Program-made: the position numbers and the translations under genes
Source: a virus
Strand: one strand, 5' to 3'
DNA length: 43,898 nucleotides
Virus record (IMG/VR): IMGVR_UViG_3300024429_000019
Span: 1 to 43,898 of that record
Notes under the pieces: model-generated
Told to the model about the DNA's origin: nothing
Databases searched by the model: none
The model's input: the letters and a program-made list of their open reading frames with translations, nothing else
Shown here: positions 1-7,287 of the stretch, piece by piece
Layout: each line of letters begins with the position of its first letter
Position numbering within the stretch: position 1 is the stretch's first letter

Positions 1-144
1 ACCATCCTCACCCTCAAAGCATACCGACCACTGCTCAAGCCCATCAGTCCATACCTTTTCACGATGGAGTAGAACCGCCTTTCCCTCTGGCTCTTGTTGC
101 GTAATCGGGTCTTTGTAGATAGTAACTGTCTCGTGAACTTCCAT
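1..144 (-). CDS. Small hypothetical protein, cut by the window edge
   Basis: Leftward reading frame of 48 codons that begins with ATG at 142-144 after a perfect TAAGGAGGTG ribosome binding site (149-158) and runs open to base 1. I do not recognise the product; it starts MEVHETVTIYKDPITQQ and is hydrophilic. If the window is a circle, the frame continues at base 43898 and closes after DAIPSEAL with TAG, giving a 56-residue protein whose end overlaps the start of the gene at 43715-43897. The visible part also carries the GAGGGTGAGG that would be the ribosome binding site of that gene. Confidence 0.7.
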   Translation of the reverse strand, partial: MEVHETVTIYKDPITQQEPEGKAVLLHREKVWTDGLEQWSVCFEGEDG

Positions 145-147
145 CTT

Positions 148-336
148 TCACCTCCTTATAATTGATTGCTTCTTAGCTTTATTTAACTTAGCTTCCTCTT
201 CAAGCAATCGCTCAATATCATGTAAGGCGTGTTTTTTGCCTTTGGTAAGGTGCACAATAGTATCAAATGTATCTGCCTCACATTCCAGCCATTGCTTCTT
301 AACTGGGTCATAGTATTTAATGTTCTCTTTGTGCAT
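148..336 (-). CDS. Hypothetical protein, 62 aa
   Basis: The frame starts at ATG 334-336 behind an AAGGAGGTT ribosome binding site and ends 3 bases before the start of the next leftward gene. The N-terminal third has many aromatic and charged residues (YYDPVKKQWLECEAD) and the C-terminal half is a Lys/Glu-rich predicted helix. No domain is recognised. It belongs to the leftward early-type operon that starts at the promoter near 764-792. Confidence 0.75.
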   Translation of the reverse strand: MHKENIKYYDPVKKQWLECEADTFDTIVHLTKGKKHALHDIERLLEEEAKLNKAKKQSIIRR

Positions 337-338
337 CC

Positions 339-467
339 TTAACCTCCTTGCTTCTTAGGTTTATTCCAATAAGGACTCCTACAGTGGGCACAGGTAACAG
401 GATTAGGAACCCTGGGTATCCACTCCCAGCCACATCTAAGACATTTTAATGTTGGTAGCTTTACCAT
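339..467 (-). CDS. Zinc-ribbon protein, 42 aa (paralogue of 42380-42505)
   Basis: The 42-residue frame starts at ATG 465-467 and contains C-x2-C (CLRC, residues 9-12) and C-x2-C (CAHC, residues 26-29), a typical treble-clef or ribbon zinc site, separated by WIPRVPNPVT. It is nearly identical at DNA and protein level to a gene at the other end of the window, so one arose by recent duplication. Such tiny ribbons usually bind nucleic acid or protein; the actual target is unknown. The stop codon overlaps the ribosome binding site of the next gene. Confidence 0.8.
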   Translation of the reverse strand: MVKLPTLKCLRCGWEWIPRVPNPVTCAHCRSPYWNKPKKQGG

Positions 468-479
468 TATTTATTCTCC

Positions 480-489
480 TAACCGGTTA
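480..489. promoter_or_regulatory. Palindrome TAACCGGTTA in the leftward operon
   Basis: A perfect 10-base palindrome lies between two leftward genes, and a related half (CTAACCGGCG) recurs about 35 bases upstream on the same operon; between them GCCGG/CCGGC can pair. It could be an operator or an RNA hairpin. Only the sequence symmetry supports it. Confidence 0.25.
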
Positions 490-526
490 ATTTTTTAGAG
501 CCGGCATATTTTCTAACCGGCGTGGG

Positions 527-754
527 TTATAAGGGTGTTTTATATTCTATGCCTCTTACATTAAAGTATATCCATCTATCAGTAACATTGGTAAACATTC
601 GCTGTCTATTGGGTGCCCAGAGCAAGTATATATCATCAACATAAAACCTCTTGAAAGCCTTGCCGTCACTTGGCCTAGTTATAGTGAAGCGCACCCTCCC
701 CATTCTCCAAGCCCACTTCCATTTTATCACTGTCCGCTTGCTTAATGTTTTCAT
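527..754 (-). CDS. Hypothetical basic protein, 75 aa; first gene of the leftward operon
   Basis: The frame begins at ATG 752-754 and encodes a Lys/Arg/Trp-rich protein (KWKWAWRMGRVRFTITRPSDG near the N-terminus) with predicted beta strands; no family is recognised. There is no Shine-Dalgarno sequence before the ATG. The promoter's -10 box (764-769) ends only 9 bases upstream, so the messenger would be almost leaderless. An internal ATG at codon 18, preceded closely by GGAG, is an alternative start. Confidence 0.65.
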   Translation of the reverse strand: MKTLSKRTVIKWKWAWRMGRVRFTITRPSDGKAFKRFYVDDIYLLWAPNRQRMFTNVTDRWIYFNVRGIEYKTPL

Positions 755-763
755 TACGCTATA

Positions 764-792
764 ACCATATCATATATGTAGTATCTTGTCAA
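764..792 (-). promoter_or_regulatory. Sigma-70-type promoter of the leftward operon
   Basis: On the minus strand TTGACA (792-787, 6/6) is separated by 17 bases from TATGGT (769-764, 4/6). It reads leftward into the gene at 527-754 and lies in the 81-base gap between divergent operons. Initiation would fall within a few bases of the first ATG. Confidence 0.7.
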
Positions 793-835
793 TACCCTAT
801 TACCTTACTTACTACACTACATAACACAGCATCTT

Positions 836-1300
836 ATGCCTACTATGATTATTATGTTTGAAGAGATTAAACAACAGAATAAGAGAATATACCTTCAATC
901 TTATGCTAAGTCGGGGAGCGTGAAACTGTCTAATAAGGTTGCTGGGATAAGCTACGGTGCTACCTGGTTTTGGAGACAAGAGGATGAGGAGTTTGCTGAA
1001 GCTAGTAAGGTGGCTGAGGCTATTTATAGGGATAATCTTCTTGACGAGCTTGAAGCAGAGCTCAAAAAGAGGAGCCTGGATAAAGACGCTCAAATGTCCA
1101 CAGTAGCCTTGTTCTTTGCATTAAAAGCCGAGCATCCAGACAAATACAGGGAGAAAGTAGCAGATAAGTTCATAGGAGAGATAACAGTGAAGCTGGCTCT
1201 ACCAGTGAGGCAGTATGAGGCGTTACCAGAGTCCCAAATAAGCATCATGGAGGGTGAAGTAATAGAAGATGCCACTAAGCAAGAAGAGGGACAAGGCTAG
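836..1300 (+). CDS. terS: Terminase small subunit-like HTH protein
   Basis: The 154-residue protein has a helix-turn-helix of the type seen in phage small terminases and phBC6A51-like proteins: residues about 15-60 read as YLQSYAKSGSVKLSNKVAG, then a turn, then WFWRQEDEEFAEA, followed by a long acidic helix (DELEAELKKR). Small terminases recognise the packaging site on phage DNA and load the large subunit. This fits its place as first clear gene of the rightward packaging/head block, about 2.7 kb before the large subunit. No ribosome binding site precedes the ATG at 836; ATGs at 845 and 854 are alternatives. Assignment rests on the N-terminal motif and position. Confidence 0.7.
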   Translation: MPTMIIMFEEIKQQNKRIYLQSYAKSGSVKLSNKVAGISYGATWFWRQEDEEFAEASKVAEAIYRDNLLDELEAELKKRSLDKDAQMSTVALFFALKAEHPDKYREKVADKFIGEITVKLALPVRQYEALPESQISIMEGEVIEDATKQEEGQG

Positions 1301-1574
1301 AAAGCGCATTGAGAGGGCACTAGATATTGTCCAACCCAATTCCAACCTAAATCCCGTCCAACCTACAGGCTCAATACCTGGGTTAATAATGGAAGGTAAC
1401 AAGATAGTGGGCATTGAGGCTAAACAGGTTGCACAAGTCGAACCTGGACTGCCTATCTATAACCCAGCCATTCACAAGCCAGGTGCTAGAGTGCTTATGA
1501 AGACACCACGGGGGCTAGTAGGGGTTATTGTGCCAGAGATAGATGCCGAGGGCAATGCAATACCTGGTTATTAG
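1269..1574 (+). CDS. Hypothetical protein, 101 aa
   Basis: The frame overlaps the end of the terminase small subunit by 32 bases. The N-terminus is strongly basic (residues 1-18, KKRDKARKRIERA) and the rest is Pro/Gly/Val-rich with a probable small beta fold (IMEGNKIVGIEAKQVAQVEPG). No family is recognised. The start is uncertain because a GGAGGGTGAAG lies somewhat far upstream of ATG 1269; later starts are possible. Confidence 0.6.
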   Translation: MPLSKKRDKARKRIERALDIVQPNSNLNPVQPTGSIPGLIMEGNKIVGIEAKQVAQVEPGLPIYNPAIHKPGARVLMKTPRGLVGVIVPEIDAEGNAIPGY

Positions 1575-1582
1575 GAGTAATT

Positions 1583-1696
1583 ATGAGGATGATTTGCAGT
1601 AAGTGTAGGGCTAAAGCTGATTATTCCCCGCTAAGGCTCGGTAAGGGGTGTGGTAAGTGCAAGTCAGGTAAATGGATACCTGATAACTTGTCATAA
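1583..1696 (+). CDS. Mini zinc-ribbon protein, 37 aa
   Basis: The frame begins at ATG 1583 behind TAGGAG and contains two cysteine pairs (CSKC at residues 5-8 and CGKC at 23-26), giving a four-cysteine zinc knuckle. One of at least ten Cys-pair mini-proteins in this genome. Function unknown. Confidence 0.6.
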   Translation: MRMICSKCRAKADYSPLRLGKGCGKCKSGKWIPDNLS

Positions 1697-1717
1697 GAAC
1701 TATTATACGAACCAAAT

Positions 1718-1765
1718 CACGCCTAACAATGAGCCGATACTCTTGTGGACAACTCGCTAGGCGTG
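1718..1765 (+). other. Stem-loop with 8-bp stem between small genes
   Basis: CACGCCTA (1718-1725) is perfectly complementary to TAGGCGTG (1758-1765). The enclosed bases can form GAG-CCGATA-CTC and a TTGT/ACAA pairing. This fills the 98-base gap between the zinc-ribbon gene and the following membrane peptide. There is no T-tract, so it is not a standard terminator; it may be an RNA processing or regulatory element. Confidence 0.35.
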
Positions 1766-1794
1766 GATAACCCACCAATGGGACTGGAGGCAAT

Positions 1795-1884
1795 ATGAAG
1801 CAGGATATAGGGATTGCCCTCTTGGTGATAGTGACAGTGCTGGTGATTGAGGCTATGGTTATTGCTTTTCTTATGCTTGATTGA
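1795..1884 (+). CDS. Single-span membrane mini-protein, 29 aa
   Basis: ATG at 1795 follows GGAGG (1786-1790). The peptide is MKQD followed by a wholly hydrophobic helix (IGIALLVIVTVLVIEAMVIAF) ending in LMLD. It is probably a small inner-membrane peptide; holin accessory or superinfection roles are possible but unsupported. Confidence 0.5.
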   Translation: MKQDIGIALLVIVTVLVIEAMVIAFLMLD

Positions 1885-2005
1885 TTTAGTCTTATTATAC
1901 TCTACCTTACATTAAAACACCCCCTCCGCACCTTTACGAAACAACACAGCAATACTAGGATACCCCCTCAAATTCATTACAGAATAGAAAAAGGAGGTAG
2001 AAGAG

Positions 2006-2320
2006 ATGCGCACACTACCTGATGTAAAGAAAGTGGATAAGGGGAAGAAGTGGCGGCTAGGCACTGTCTATAGGACGGGCGCTCGCAGTTATCGCTATGC
2101 TCGAGCTGGGGCAGACTTGAAAAACCATCGGGCAGTCAAACTAGGAGATACCCTCAACGATTTATGGGTTGTATCTTATGCGAATGATTCAAAGGAAGTG
2201 TACAGTGCTACGGAGTTATCAGTTAGAAAGGGTGAGGCTTTCTGGTTAAGAGACCCTGATGGTTTTTTACCTTTCTCAATAGAGGTGGCGCACAACAACT
2301 TCTCCTCAATTTCATTATAG
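2006..2320 (+). CDS. Hypothetical protein, 104 aa
   Basis: A strong AAAGGAGG precedes ATG 2006. The basic N-terminal half (KKVDKGKKWRLGTVYRTGARSYRYARAG) and beta-rich middle (VKLGDTLNDLWVVSY) suggest a small nucleic-acid- or capsid-associated fold, but no family is recognised. It is preceded by a 121-base gap (1885-2005) with no evident gene. Confidence 0.65.
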   Translation: MRTLPDVKKVDKGKKWRLGTVYRTGARSYRYARAGADLKNHRAVKLGDTLNDLWVVSYANDSKEVYSATELSVRKGEAFWLRDPDGFLPFSIEVAHNNFSSISL

Positions 2321-2342
2321 TGAACAAAAAGGAGGCTAGAAG

Positions 2343-2480
2343 ATGGTAAAAACGTTGGTGGATGTCAAACGAGTTGCAGAGATTGCTGACCGACTGCGAG
2401 AAATGGGTGTTCCTGAAAAAACTTGCATCGCTATTGATAGATGGAACAAGAAGCAAGAAGAGAGAATCAATACCAGCTAG
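2343..2480 (+). CDS. Hypothetical protein, 45 aa
   Basis: AAAGGAGG at 2328-2334 places the start at ATG 2343. The product (MVKTLVDVKRVAEIADRL at the N-terminus) looks helical and basic. A longer frame overlapping it from 2362 lacks a ribosome binding site and was not chosen. Confidence 0.5.
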   Translation: MVKTLVDVKRVAEIADRLREMGVPEKTCIAIDRWNKKQEERINTS

Positions 2481-2527
2481 AGAACAGCCCCCACAAATCT
2501 ATTTTAACAATACAAAAGGAGTAAAGA

Positions 2528-2665
2528 ATGAAAGCTATTGGCAAGCACATTCTAATCACTAAATTAACAAAGCCGATATGGGGGTTTTACTGGTTTGGCA
2601 GTGCTTTCTTATTGCTATGTGGGTTTTTTGATATTTATTGGACTCAATCATTGGACAGGGGATGA
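2528..2665 (+). CDS. Membrane mini-protein, 45 aa
   Basis: ATG 2528 follows AAAAGGAG. A basic N-terminus (MKAIGKHILITKLTKP) precedes one hydrophobic segment (WGFYWFGSAFLLLCGFFDI). Its stop codon overlaps the ATG of the next gene (ATGA), indicating translational coupling. Confidence 0.55.
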   Translation: MKAIGKHILITKLTKPIWGFYWFGSAFLLLCGFFDIYWTQSLDRG

Positions 2666-2841
2666 AGCAGTCTCACATTAAATTATTAGATGAGTTGGTT
2701 AAGGGATTAAGGGGTGATGAGTATGCTGTGGTGATGAGGATTAACTTGCAACGGAAGACTCTCATTGTAGTCATCAGTTTAAGTGATAAAGATATAGAGC
2801 AATTCAGTGATATTGGGAAGATAGATACACCAGCAAAGTAA
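2662..2841 (+). CDS. Hypothetical protein, 59 aa
   Basis: The start is taken as ATG 2662 because it forms an ATGA overlap with the preceding membrane gene. The sequence has a basic helical first half and a beta strand (TLIVVISL) near residue 35, then an acidic end. No family recognised. Confidence 0.55.
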   Translation: MKQSHIKLLDELVKGLRGDEYAVVMRINLQRKTLIVVISLSDKDIEQFSDIGKIDTPAK

Positions 2842-2862
2842 CGGCAGGTCGGTGCTCTGATT

Positions 2863-2955
2863 GCTAGGGTGCTGTGAATATATTGAATAAGCAGGGGGTG
2901 ATATACAGAGAGTGGTAGTTGGTGAGAAGCCCATAAGCCTGTTTCGTGCCCTAGC
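2863..2955 (+). other. Long-range inverted repeat in a 131-base gap
   Basis: GCTAGGG (2863-2869) can pair with CCCTAGC (2949-2955). The 79 bases between hold no gene that I can support. A structured RNA is possible but the support is a single 7-bp pairing. Confidence 0.25.
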
Positions 2956-2972
2956 CCTTATAAGGAGGGGTG

Positions 2973-3116
2973 ATGACTAAAGAAGAAGGAATAATGGAGG
3001 CAGGCAGGATAGAACGCTGTCTATATGCTCCCTTCATGTTGGTATTTCTTATTGCGGCTTGGATAATGGTTAATACAGCCCTCTTACTATCCAAAATTAG
3101 TTTTCAAAGGAGGTAA
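2973..3116 (+). CDS. Membrane mini-protein, 47 aa
   Basis: TAAGGAGGGG precedes ATG 2973. A charged N-terminus (MTKEEGIMEAGRIERC) is followed by one transmembrane segment (FMLVFLIAAWIMVNTALLL). The last codons supply the AAAGGAGG that serves as the ribosome binding site for the next gene. Confidence 0.55.
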   Translation: MTKEEGIMEAGRIERCLYAPFMLVFLIAAWIMVNTALLLSKISFQRR

Positions 3117-3119
3117 ATA

Positions 3120-3380
3120 ATGGGTACTGATTATGTGGATTTTAAGGGGCAAGCACTTCGGAGGTGGCGTGTGCGGTTTTGGTATTACTTGCTTAGGGGG
3201 CAACTACAGCTCAAGTTAATTTATGAACTGGTACTGGCTATTCTGCTATTCGCCTTAATGTTGATGACTTATGGACTTTATAGGTTATTAGGGGGGAAAG
3301 CCGAGATACTGCTTGATTATTTGAAAGATAGTAAGGTAGCAGAACAGGCAGATGGCAATGCTATTTATGGGGAGGAATGA
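3120..3380 (+). CDS. Membrane protein with amphipathic N-terminus, 86 aa
   Basis: ATG 3120 follows AAAGGAGG. Residues 1-30 are rich in Arg, Trp and Tyr (RRWRVRFWYYLLRG), residues about 35-58 form a transmembrane helix (LVLAILLFALMLMTYGLY), and the tail is acidic. A holin-like or head-vertex membrane role is conceivable, but no family is recognised. Its TGA overlaps the next ATG. Confidence 0.6.
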   Translation: MGTDYVDFKGQALRRWRVRFWYYLLRGQLQLKLIYELVLAILLFALMLMTYGLYRLLGGKAEILLDYLKDSKVAEQADGNAIYGEE

Positions 3381-3643
3381 TGTATCTTCAAGTAATAAGA
3401 GACTTAGTTCAGCTATATGATATTAAGGATATGCCGAATTATAACCCTACCATCCTTGACGGTTGTGATAGTGTATCTACGGGTAGGGTTTATTGGACAG
3501 ATAACAACCTAGTAACCTGTGCCACTCACGGTGCAATGCTTGCTGTCAATCCAGATAGAACAATATGGCGATGCCCCGCTTGCCACGAGGGAGCTTATGT
3601 GAAGTGGGACAGCGATTTTAAGCAAAAGCAGTTGGGGCAATGA
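3377..3643 (+). CDS. Zinc-binding hypothetical protein, 88 aa
   Basis: The start at ATG 3377 follows GGAGG and overlaps the upstream stop. Possible zinc ligands are CATH (around residue 48) and CPAC-H (around 69), arranged like a small ribbon with a beta hairpin between them (AVNPDRTIWRCPACH). It lies in the block of small genes before the terminase; function unknown. Confidence 0.6.
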   Translation: MMYLQVIRDLVQLYDIKDMPNYNPTILDGCDSVSTGRVYWTDNNLVTCATHGAMLAVNPDRTIWRCPACHEGAYVKWDSDFKQKQLGQ

Positions 3644-3816
3644 TAGATTGGTGCGTTTTTGCCTTCATCTATCTACTGGGCTTAGGCATCACACTGCGGT
3701 TCGCATTGACATCTGACTTGCGTTATGACTTCTATGCGGAATATCTTGTATATCTGGATGCGGAGGAAAAGGGAGAGTGGATGCAATGGGATAGCATACT
3801 TGGCTCGTGCGACTGA
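3640..3816 (+). CDS. Membrane-anchored mini-protein, 58 aa
   Basis: ATG 3640 overlaps the preceding TGA (ATGA). Residues 3-25 (DWCVFAFIYLLGLGITLRFAL) form a probable signal anchor, followed by an acidic aromatic tail (YAEYLVYLDAEEKGEW). Function unknown. Confidence 0.5.
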   Translation: MIDWCVFAFIYLLGLGITLRFALTSDLRYDFYAEYLVYLDAEEKGEWMQWDSILGSCD

Positions 3817-3929
3817 AGCGGGAACAACGGCTCAAGTATCTACTAAGTCGAGGTCGGTCATCACTGACCCCGAAGGAGTGTAGAGAGGCAAGGCGCATAA
3901 CAGGGCGCTGGGACTTCTGGAACGCTTAA
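3807..3929 (+). CDS. Basic hypothetical protein, 40 aa
   Basis: Starts at GTG 3807 inside the end of the previous gene. The product is strongly basic (KREQRLKYLLSRGRS, then LTPKECREARRITGRW) and might be a small HTH or DNA-binding peptide. There is no strong ribosome binding site, so coupling to the upstream gene would be required. Confidence 0.4.
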   Translation: MRLKREQRLKYLLSRGRSSLTPKECREARRITGRWDFWNA

Positions 3930-3959
3930 TTGTGTAAAGATGAATAACACTGAAGAGAA

Positions 3960-4019
3960 ATGGCAAAAACATTAGAGATAGATTTAGTTAAGTATTATGA
4001 TGCCACAGAAAGGGGGTGA
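3960..4019 (+). CDS. 19-codon leader that mimics the terminase N-terminus
   Basis: MAKTLEIDLVKYYDATERG ends at TGA 4017, inside the ribosome binding region of the terminase gene, and is in the same frame. Its IDLV-x2-YD-x-T matches the IDLV-x2-YD-x-T at terminase residues 7-16, so it looks like a duplicated gene start. It could be a translated leader or debris of a duplication. Confidence 0.4.
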   Translation: MAKTLEIDLVKYYDATERG

Positions 4020-4025
4020 TGCCAA

Positions 4026-5339
4026 ATGCCGAAGGGAATGACGATTGACTTGGTTGGGCTATACGACCCCACGATAAACAAGAAGCAAGCTATCGCTCAT
4101 CAAGTAGCAGAGCGATACATTCTCTACGGTGGTTGAGGAGCCTACGGAGGGGGAAAAACTGCCTGGCTATGTTACGAAGCTATACAGTTAAGTTTTGAAT
4201 TCCCTGGGAATAGGGGGTTTATTGGTTGTCGAGAGGGTGTTCAGTTCAAGAACAATGCCTTGCACCAACTTCTGAAGTTCCTTCCGCCAGAGGCCTATGG
4301 TTCAGGGCATCATCAAACCGACCAATATATCGAGTTGGTTAATGGCTCTATAATTATGTATGGCGGTTTGGGCAATGATGTGGAAGCGGTTAAGAAGATA
4401 AGCAATATGCCCGAATTGGGGTGGATTGCTATTGACCAGGCAGAGGATATTACGGAAAGGCAGTTCCTATTACTGGATGGGCGGTTACGATTAAACATAC
4501 CTGGGATTCATTATAAGCTGATGCTCACGGCGAACCCCGAACCTGGCTGGTTGAGAGACAGGTTTATAGACAATGTTCTTCCCGACCATCGCTTTATACC
4601 AGCACTCCCACAAGATAACCCTAAACTGCCCCCTGATTATGCCGAGAAATTAAAACAGATATACCCTGAAGCCCTTGTGAAAAGACTCTTGGAGGGGGAT
4701 TGGGATGTGGACTTGGCAGCCAACTACTTAATCCCATATTCCCAGATAAGAGAAGCCATCAAACGTAACTTGGAAGCCAAGGGCGATAAGGTAGCTGGCG
4801 TGGATATATCACGGGAAGGGGATGATGAGACGGTTTTTATCTTGAGGCAGGGTAACAAAGTGCTACATATTGTGTCTTGGAGCCATCAGGATACTACATT
4901 TAGTGCTGGCAGGGTATCCCAACTTATTAGGGACTATAAGCCCGAAATAACCTATATTGATAGTGTCGGAATTGGTGCTGGCGTTTTTGACCCACTTAAT
5001 AATGAGGGATTTGCTGTAACGGCTATCAATGTGGGTGAGAAAGCACTTGATAATGAGACTTATGCCAATAAAAGGGCGGAGTATTTCAACTTACTGGCAA
5101 AGAAGTTTCAAGCAGGTGAGATAGATATACCCGACAACCAAAAGCTGCAATCTCAACTCTCTAGCTTAAAGTATCACTTTAGAGGAACTAAACTCTTAAT
5201 GGAGAGCAAAGAAGTGATGAAAAAGAGGGGATTTAAGTCCCCAGACTACGCTGATGCGTTAATGTTAGCTTTCATAGGCTCTGATGGAGTTTCTATGGGG
5301 CCGGGTTCAGATAAAATCAAGGTAACTCATTGGGGATAA
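4026..5339 (+). CDS. terL: Terminase large subunit, interrupted by an in-frame TGA
   Basis: ATG 4026 follows the strong GGGGGTGAT and the frame would give 437 residues, but codon 37 is TGA (4134-4136). Around it the translation is ILYGG-stop-GAYGGGKTAW, so the stop sits inside the Walker A loop. Downstream motifs are intact: Walker B GWIAIDQAED, a coupling motif LTANPEPGW, and the RNase H-like nuclease with GVDISREGDDETVF, YIDSVGIGAG and PDYADALML. This enzyme cuts and pumps genome DNA into the prohead through the portal. TGA is an ordinary stop elsewhere here. Leaving out TGA-GGA would restore YGGAYGGGKT. A base error, a real 6-base insertion, or recoding are all possible. Confidence 0.85.
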
Positions 5340-5359
5340 AAGGTCTAGTGGGTGATTAA

Positions 5360-5403
5360 CTGGCGACTGAAATGATAGGAAGGTGGGCGGGCTTCCGAGC
5401 CAG
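5360..5403 (+). other. Possible degenerate third copy of the CTGG...CCAG RNA element
   Basis: In the 80-base gap after the terminase, CTGGC (5360-5364) pairs with GCCAG (5399-5403), and GGAAG/CTTCC form an inner hairpin whose loop ends in GGGCGGG. The element ends CCGAGCCAG, like the two better copies at 12226-12316 and 31468-31539. It lacks the upstream pseudoknot strand, so relationship is uncertain. Confidence 0.3.
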
Positions 5404-5419
5404 ATAAGAGGAGGACAAT

Positions 5420-5575
5420 ATGCCTGCAGCTTTTGATAGATGCGTAAGACGGGGTGGGAGAGTTAGAACGCTTAAACCCAAAGGGGAAGGTAGTCGAACC
5501 TTTGTTCGTGTTTGCTATCCGAGAGGTGGTGGTTCGCCTATTTCCGATGAACCCAGAGAGCGCAAGGAGAAATAA
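5420..5575 (+). CDS. Small basic phage protein, 51 aa
   Basis: GAGGAGG precedes ATG 5420. The product (MPAAFDRCVRRGGRVRT at the start, then GSRTFVRVCYPRGG) resembles the short basic proteins often found beside phage head genes. Role unknown; TAA abuts the portal ATG (TAAATG). Confidence 0.65.
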   Translation: MPAAFDRCVRRGGRVRTLKPKGEGSRTFVRVCYPRGGGSPISDEPRERKEK

Positions 5576-7273
5576 ATGTTAAGAACGGAAAAGGACATTA
5601 TAACCGCAGTCAAGAAGCGTGAGGATGACTTGAAACAGCTTTATGACCGCTTTGAGGATGATTATGATTTATGGAGGTTAGCCCCGTATCAGCTCGGCAA
5701 AAAGGGGGAATATGACAATATTACTTCTAACGAACCTCGCACCTTGGCGGACAAGGTTGTGGATACTCTTACTAAAGCCTATGTTCAAATCCGAATCCCA
5801 TTGCAAGAAGAGGATGAAGAAGAGCGCAAGTCCATCTCCAATGCAGAGCGTTTCATTTATGGCTGTATGAACCTTGCCAATTCTCGGCTAAAGAGTGTTG
5901 TATCACCTACGATAAAGGGGCTTCTTGCCTTCTATTCTACTAATCGTGGCTGGTATGGACTTCTAACGTATATTCATAAAAATGATGGGGGTGAAACTAT
6001 CCCCGACATTAAAGTTTGGGATATACTTCACACAACCTGGGATGTTGGTGCTGAGGGCTTGCTTTGGGCTTGCCATACTAGGCTAATTTCCTCCGACCAA
6101 GCTAAATCAGAATACGATGTTACGGCTACTGGTATATTCGGCAGAAATCGGACTAATATCAAGGTTTTTGATTTCTGGGATAAAGAACGCAATGCCATTA
6201 TTGTAGATGGTAAGTTTACCAAGAAGCCAACTAAACACGGTTTAGACCATATCCCTGTTTTTATCAATCCTGTAGGTTCAACCCCCTATATTCAATCAAC
6301 GAAATATGACGATACGATTAAGGATTTCGGAGAATCTGTCTTTGCCGCCAATAGAAGCTTATATGAGCCGAGAAATAAGTCGCTGACTAATAGAATGACA
6401 ATAATAGGGCTTGGTGCTCATAACCCGTTAGCTCTGTATTCCGCTGGGGGGAAGAAAACCTTTGAAAGAAGCCCTTACTATAAGGGGGCGGTGATTCAAT
6501 TTGATGTAGATAAGGGTGAAACAGCTGAAGCCCTTTACAAGCCAGAAATGCCCAAAGATGCCCAGATTATGGATGCTGAATTAGGGCGGATGATTAGTAT
6601 GGGGGGTATGTCCCCGATTAACTATGGCGAGCTTAACTTCCAGCTTCCTGGCTATGGTATCAATTTGCTACGGCACGCAGCGCAATCCATTTTATTCCCT
6701 AGACAAACAGCTATTGAGGAGGGGTTGGAGTGGATGGCTAGAGAATTACTAACTCAATATTCTAAGGGTGGCTTTGGCAAGTTGAGATTGCACGGTAGGG
6801 ATGGCAGTAATGAGTATTTTGACATGGAACTCTCCCCCAAGGATATAAAAGGTGACTGGTTCCCAGAAGTTAGATTGCAACCAGAACTGCCTGAAGATAC
6901 AGCGGGGTTATATGCAATGGCTAAAATAGCGATTGAGAGTGGGGTGCTCTCAAGGATGGGTGCGAGGGAGAATATCCTCAAGATACAAGACCCTGAATTG
7001 GAAGATGACAGAATACTGCGAGAAAGGGCGAGGCAATTACCGTCAATTATGGTCAGAGATATGGCAACAGCACTTCTTGATGATGGTCGCCCCGACTTGG
7101 CACAAGCCCTTATGAGGGAATTTCAATCAAGGGTTTCTATGGAAGAAGAAAAGACAAGCCCGAAGACAAAAGAAAAAGCAGTGCAACCTGAATATGCCAC
7201 TGGCTTACCAGAAGAAGTGCTGCCCCCAGAAGAAATGGGGCGAGTGCAATCTGAATCTCCAGGGAATATATAA
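5576..7273 (+). CDS. Portal protein
   Basis: The 565-residue protein lies directly after the terminase and has the size and feel of a portal: an N-terminal helical region (residues 1-60, KKREDDLKQLYDRFEDDYDLW), a mixed alpha/beta core with GLLAFYSTNRGWYG and KVWDILHTTWDVGAEGL, a long stem region (about 260-380) and an acidic C-terminal tail rich in Glu and Pro. Portals form the dodecameric ring at one capsid vertex through which DNA passes and to which terminase and tail adaptor bind. Assignment rests mainly on position, size and pattern; no single diagnostic motif exists. Translation is coupled closely to the gene before. Confidence 0.75.
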   Translation: MLRTEKDIITAVKKREDDLKQLYDRFEDDYDLWRLAPYQLGKKGEYDNITSNEPRTLADKVVDTLTKAYVQIRIPLQEEDEEERKSISNAERFIYGCMNLANSRLKSVVSPTIKGLLAFYSTNRGWYGLLTYIHKNDGGETIPDIKVWDILHTTWDVGAEGLLWACHTRLISSDQAKSEYDVTATGIFGRNRTNIKVFDFWDKERNAIIVDGKFTKKPTKHGLDHIPVFINPVGSTPYIQSTKYDDTIKDFGESVFAANRSLYEPRNKSLTNRMTIIGLGAHNPLALYSAGGKKTFERSPYYKGAVIQFDVDKGETAEALYKPEMPKDAQIMDAELGRMISMGGMSPINYGELNFQLPGYGINLLRHAAQSILFPRQTAIEEGLEWMARELLTQYSKGGFGKLRLHGRDGSNEYFDMELSPKDIKGDWFPEVRLQPELPEDTAGLYAMAKIAIESGVLSRMGARENILKIQDPELEDDRILRERARQLPSIMVRDMATALLDDGRPDLAQALMREFQSRVSMEEEKTSPKTKEKAVQPEYATGLPEEVLPPEEMGRVQSESPGNI

Positions 7274-7287
7274 GGGAGGAATAAAAG

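Noticed and set aside
812-1093. Leftward 93-residue frame opposite the terminase small subunit
   Set aside because: Antisense shadow without start signals; the plus-strand gene is far better supported.
2362-2562. 66-residue reading frame overlapping 2343-2480
   Set aside because: The 2343 frame has the strong AAAGGAGG at proper spacing; the other has none.
4134-4136. Genetic code with TGA = Trp
   Set aside because: Many genes end in TGA overlapping the next ATG (for example 15978-15980, 17667-17669, 22853-22855), so TGA is an ordinary stop in this genome.
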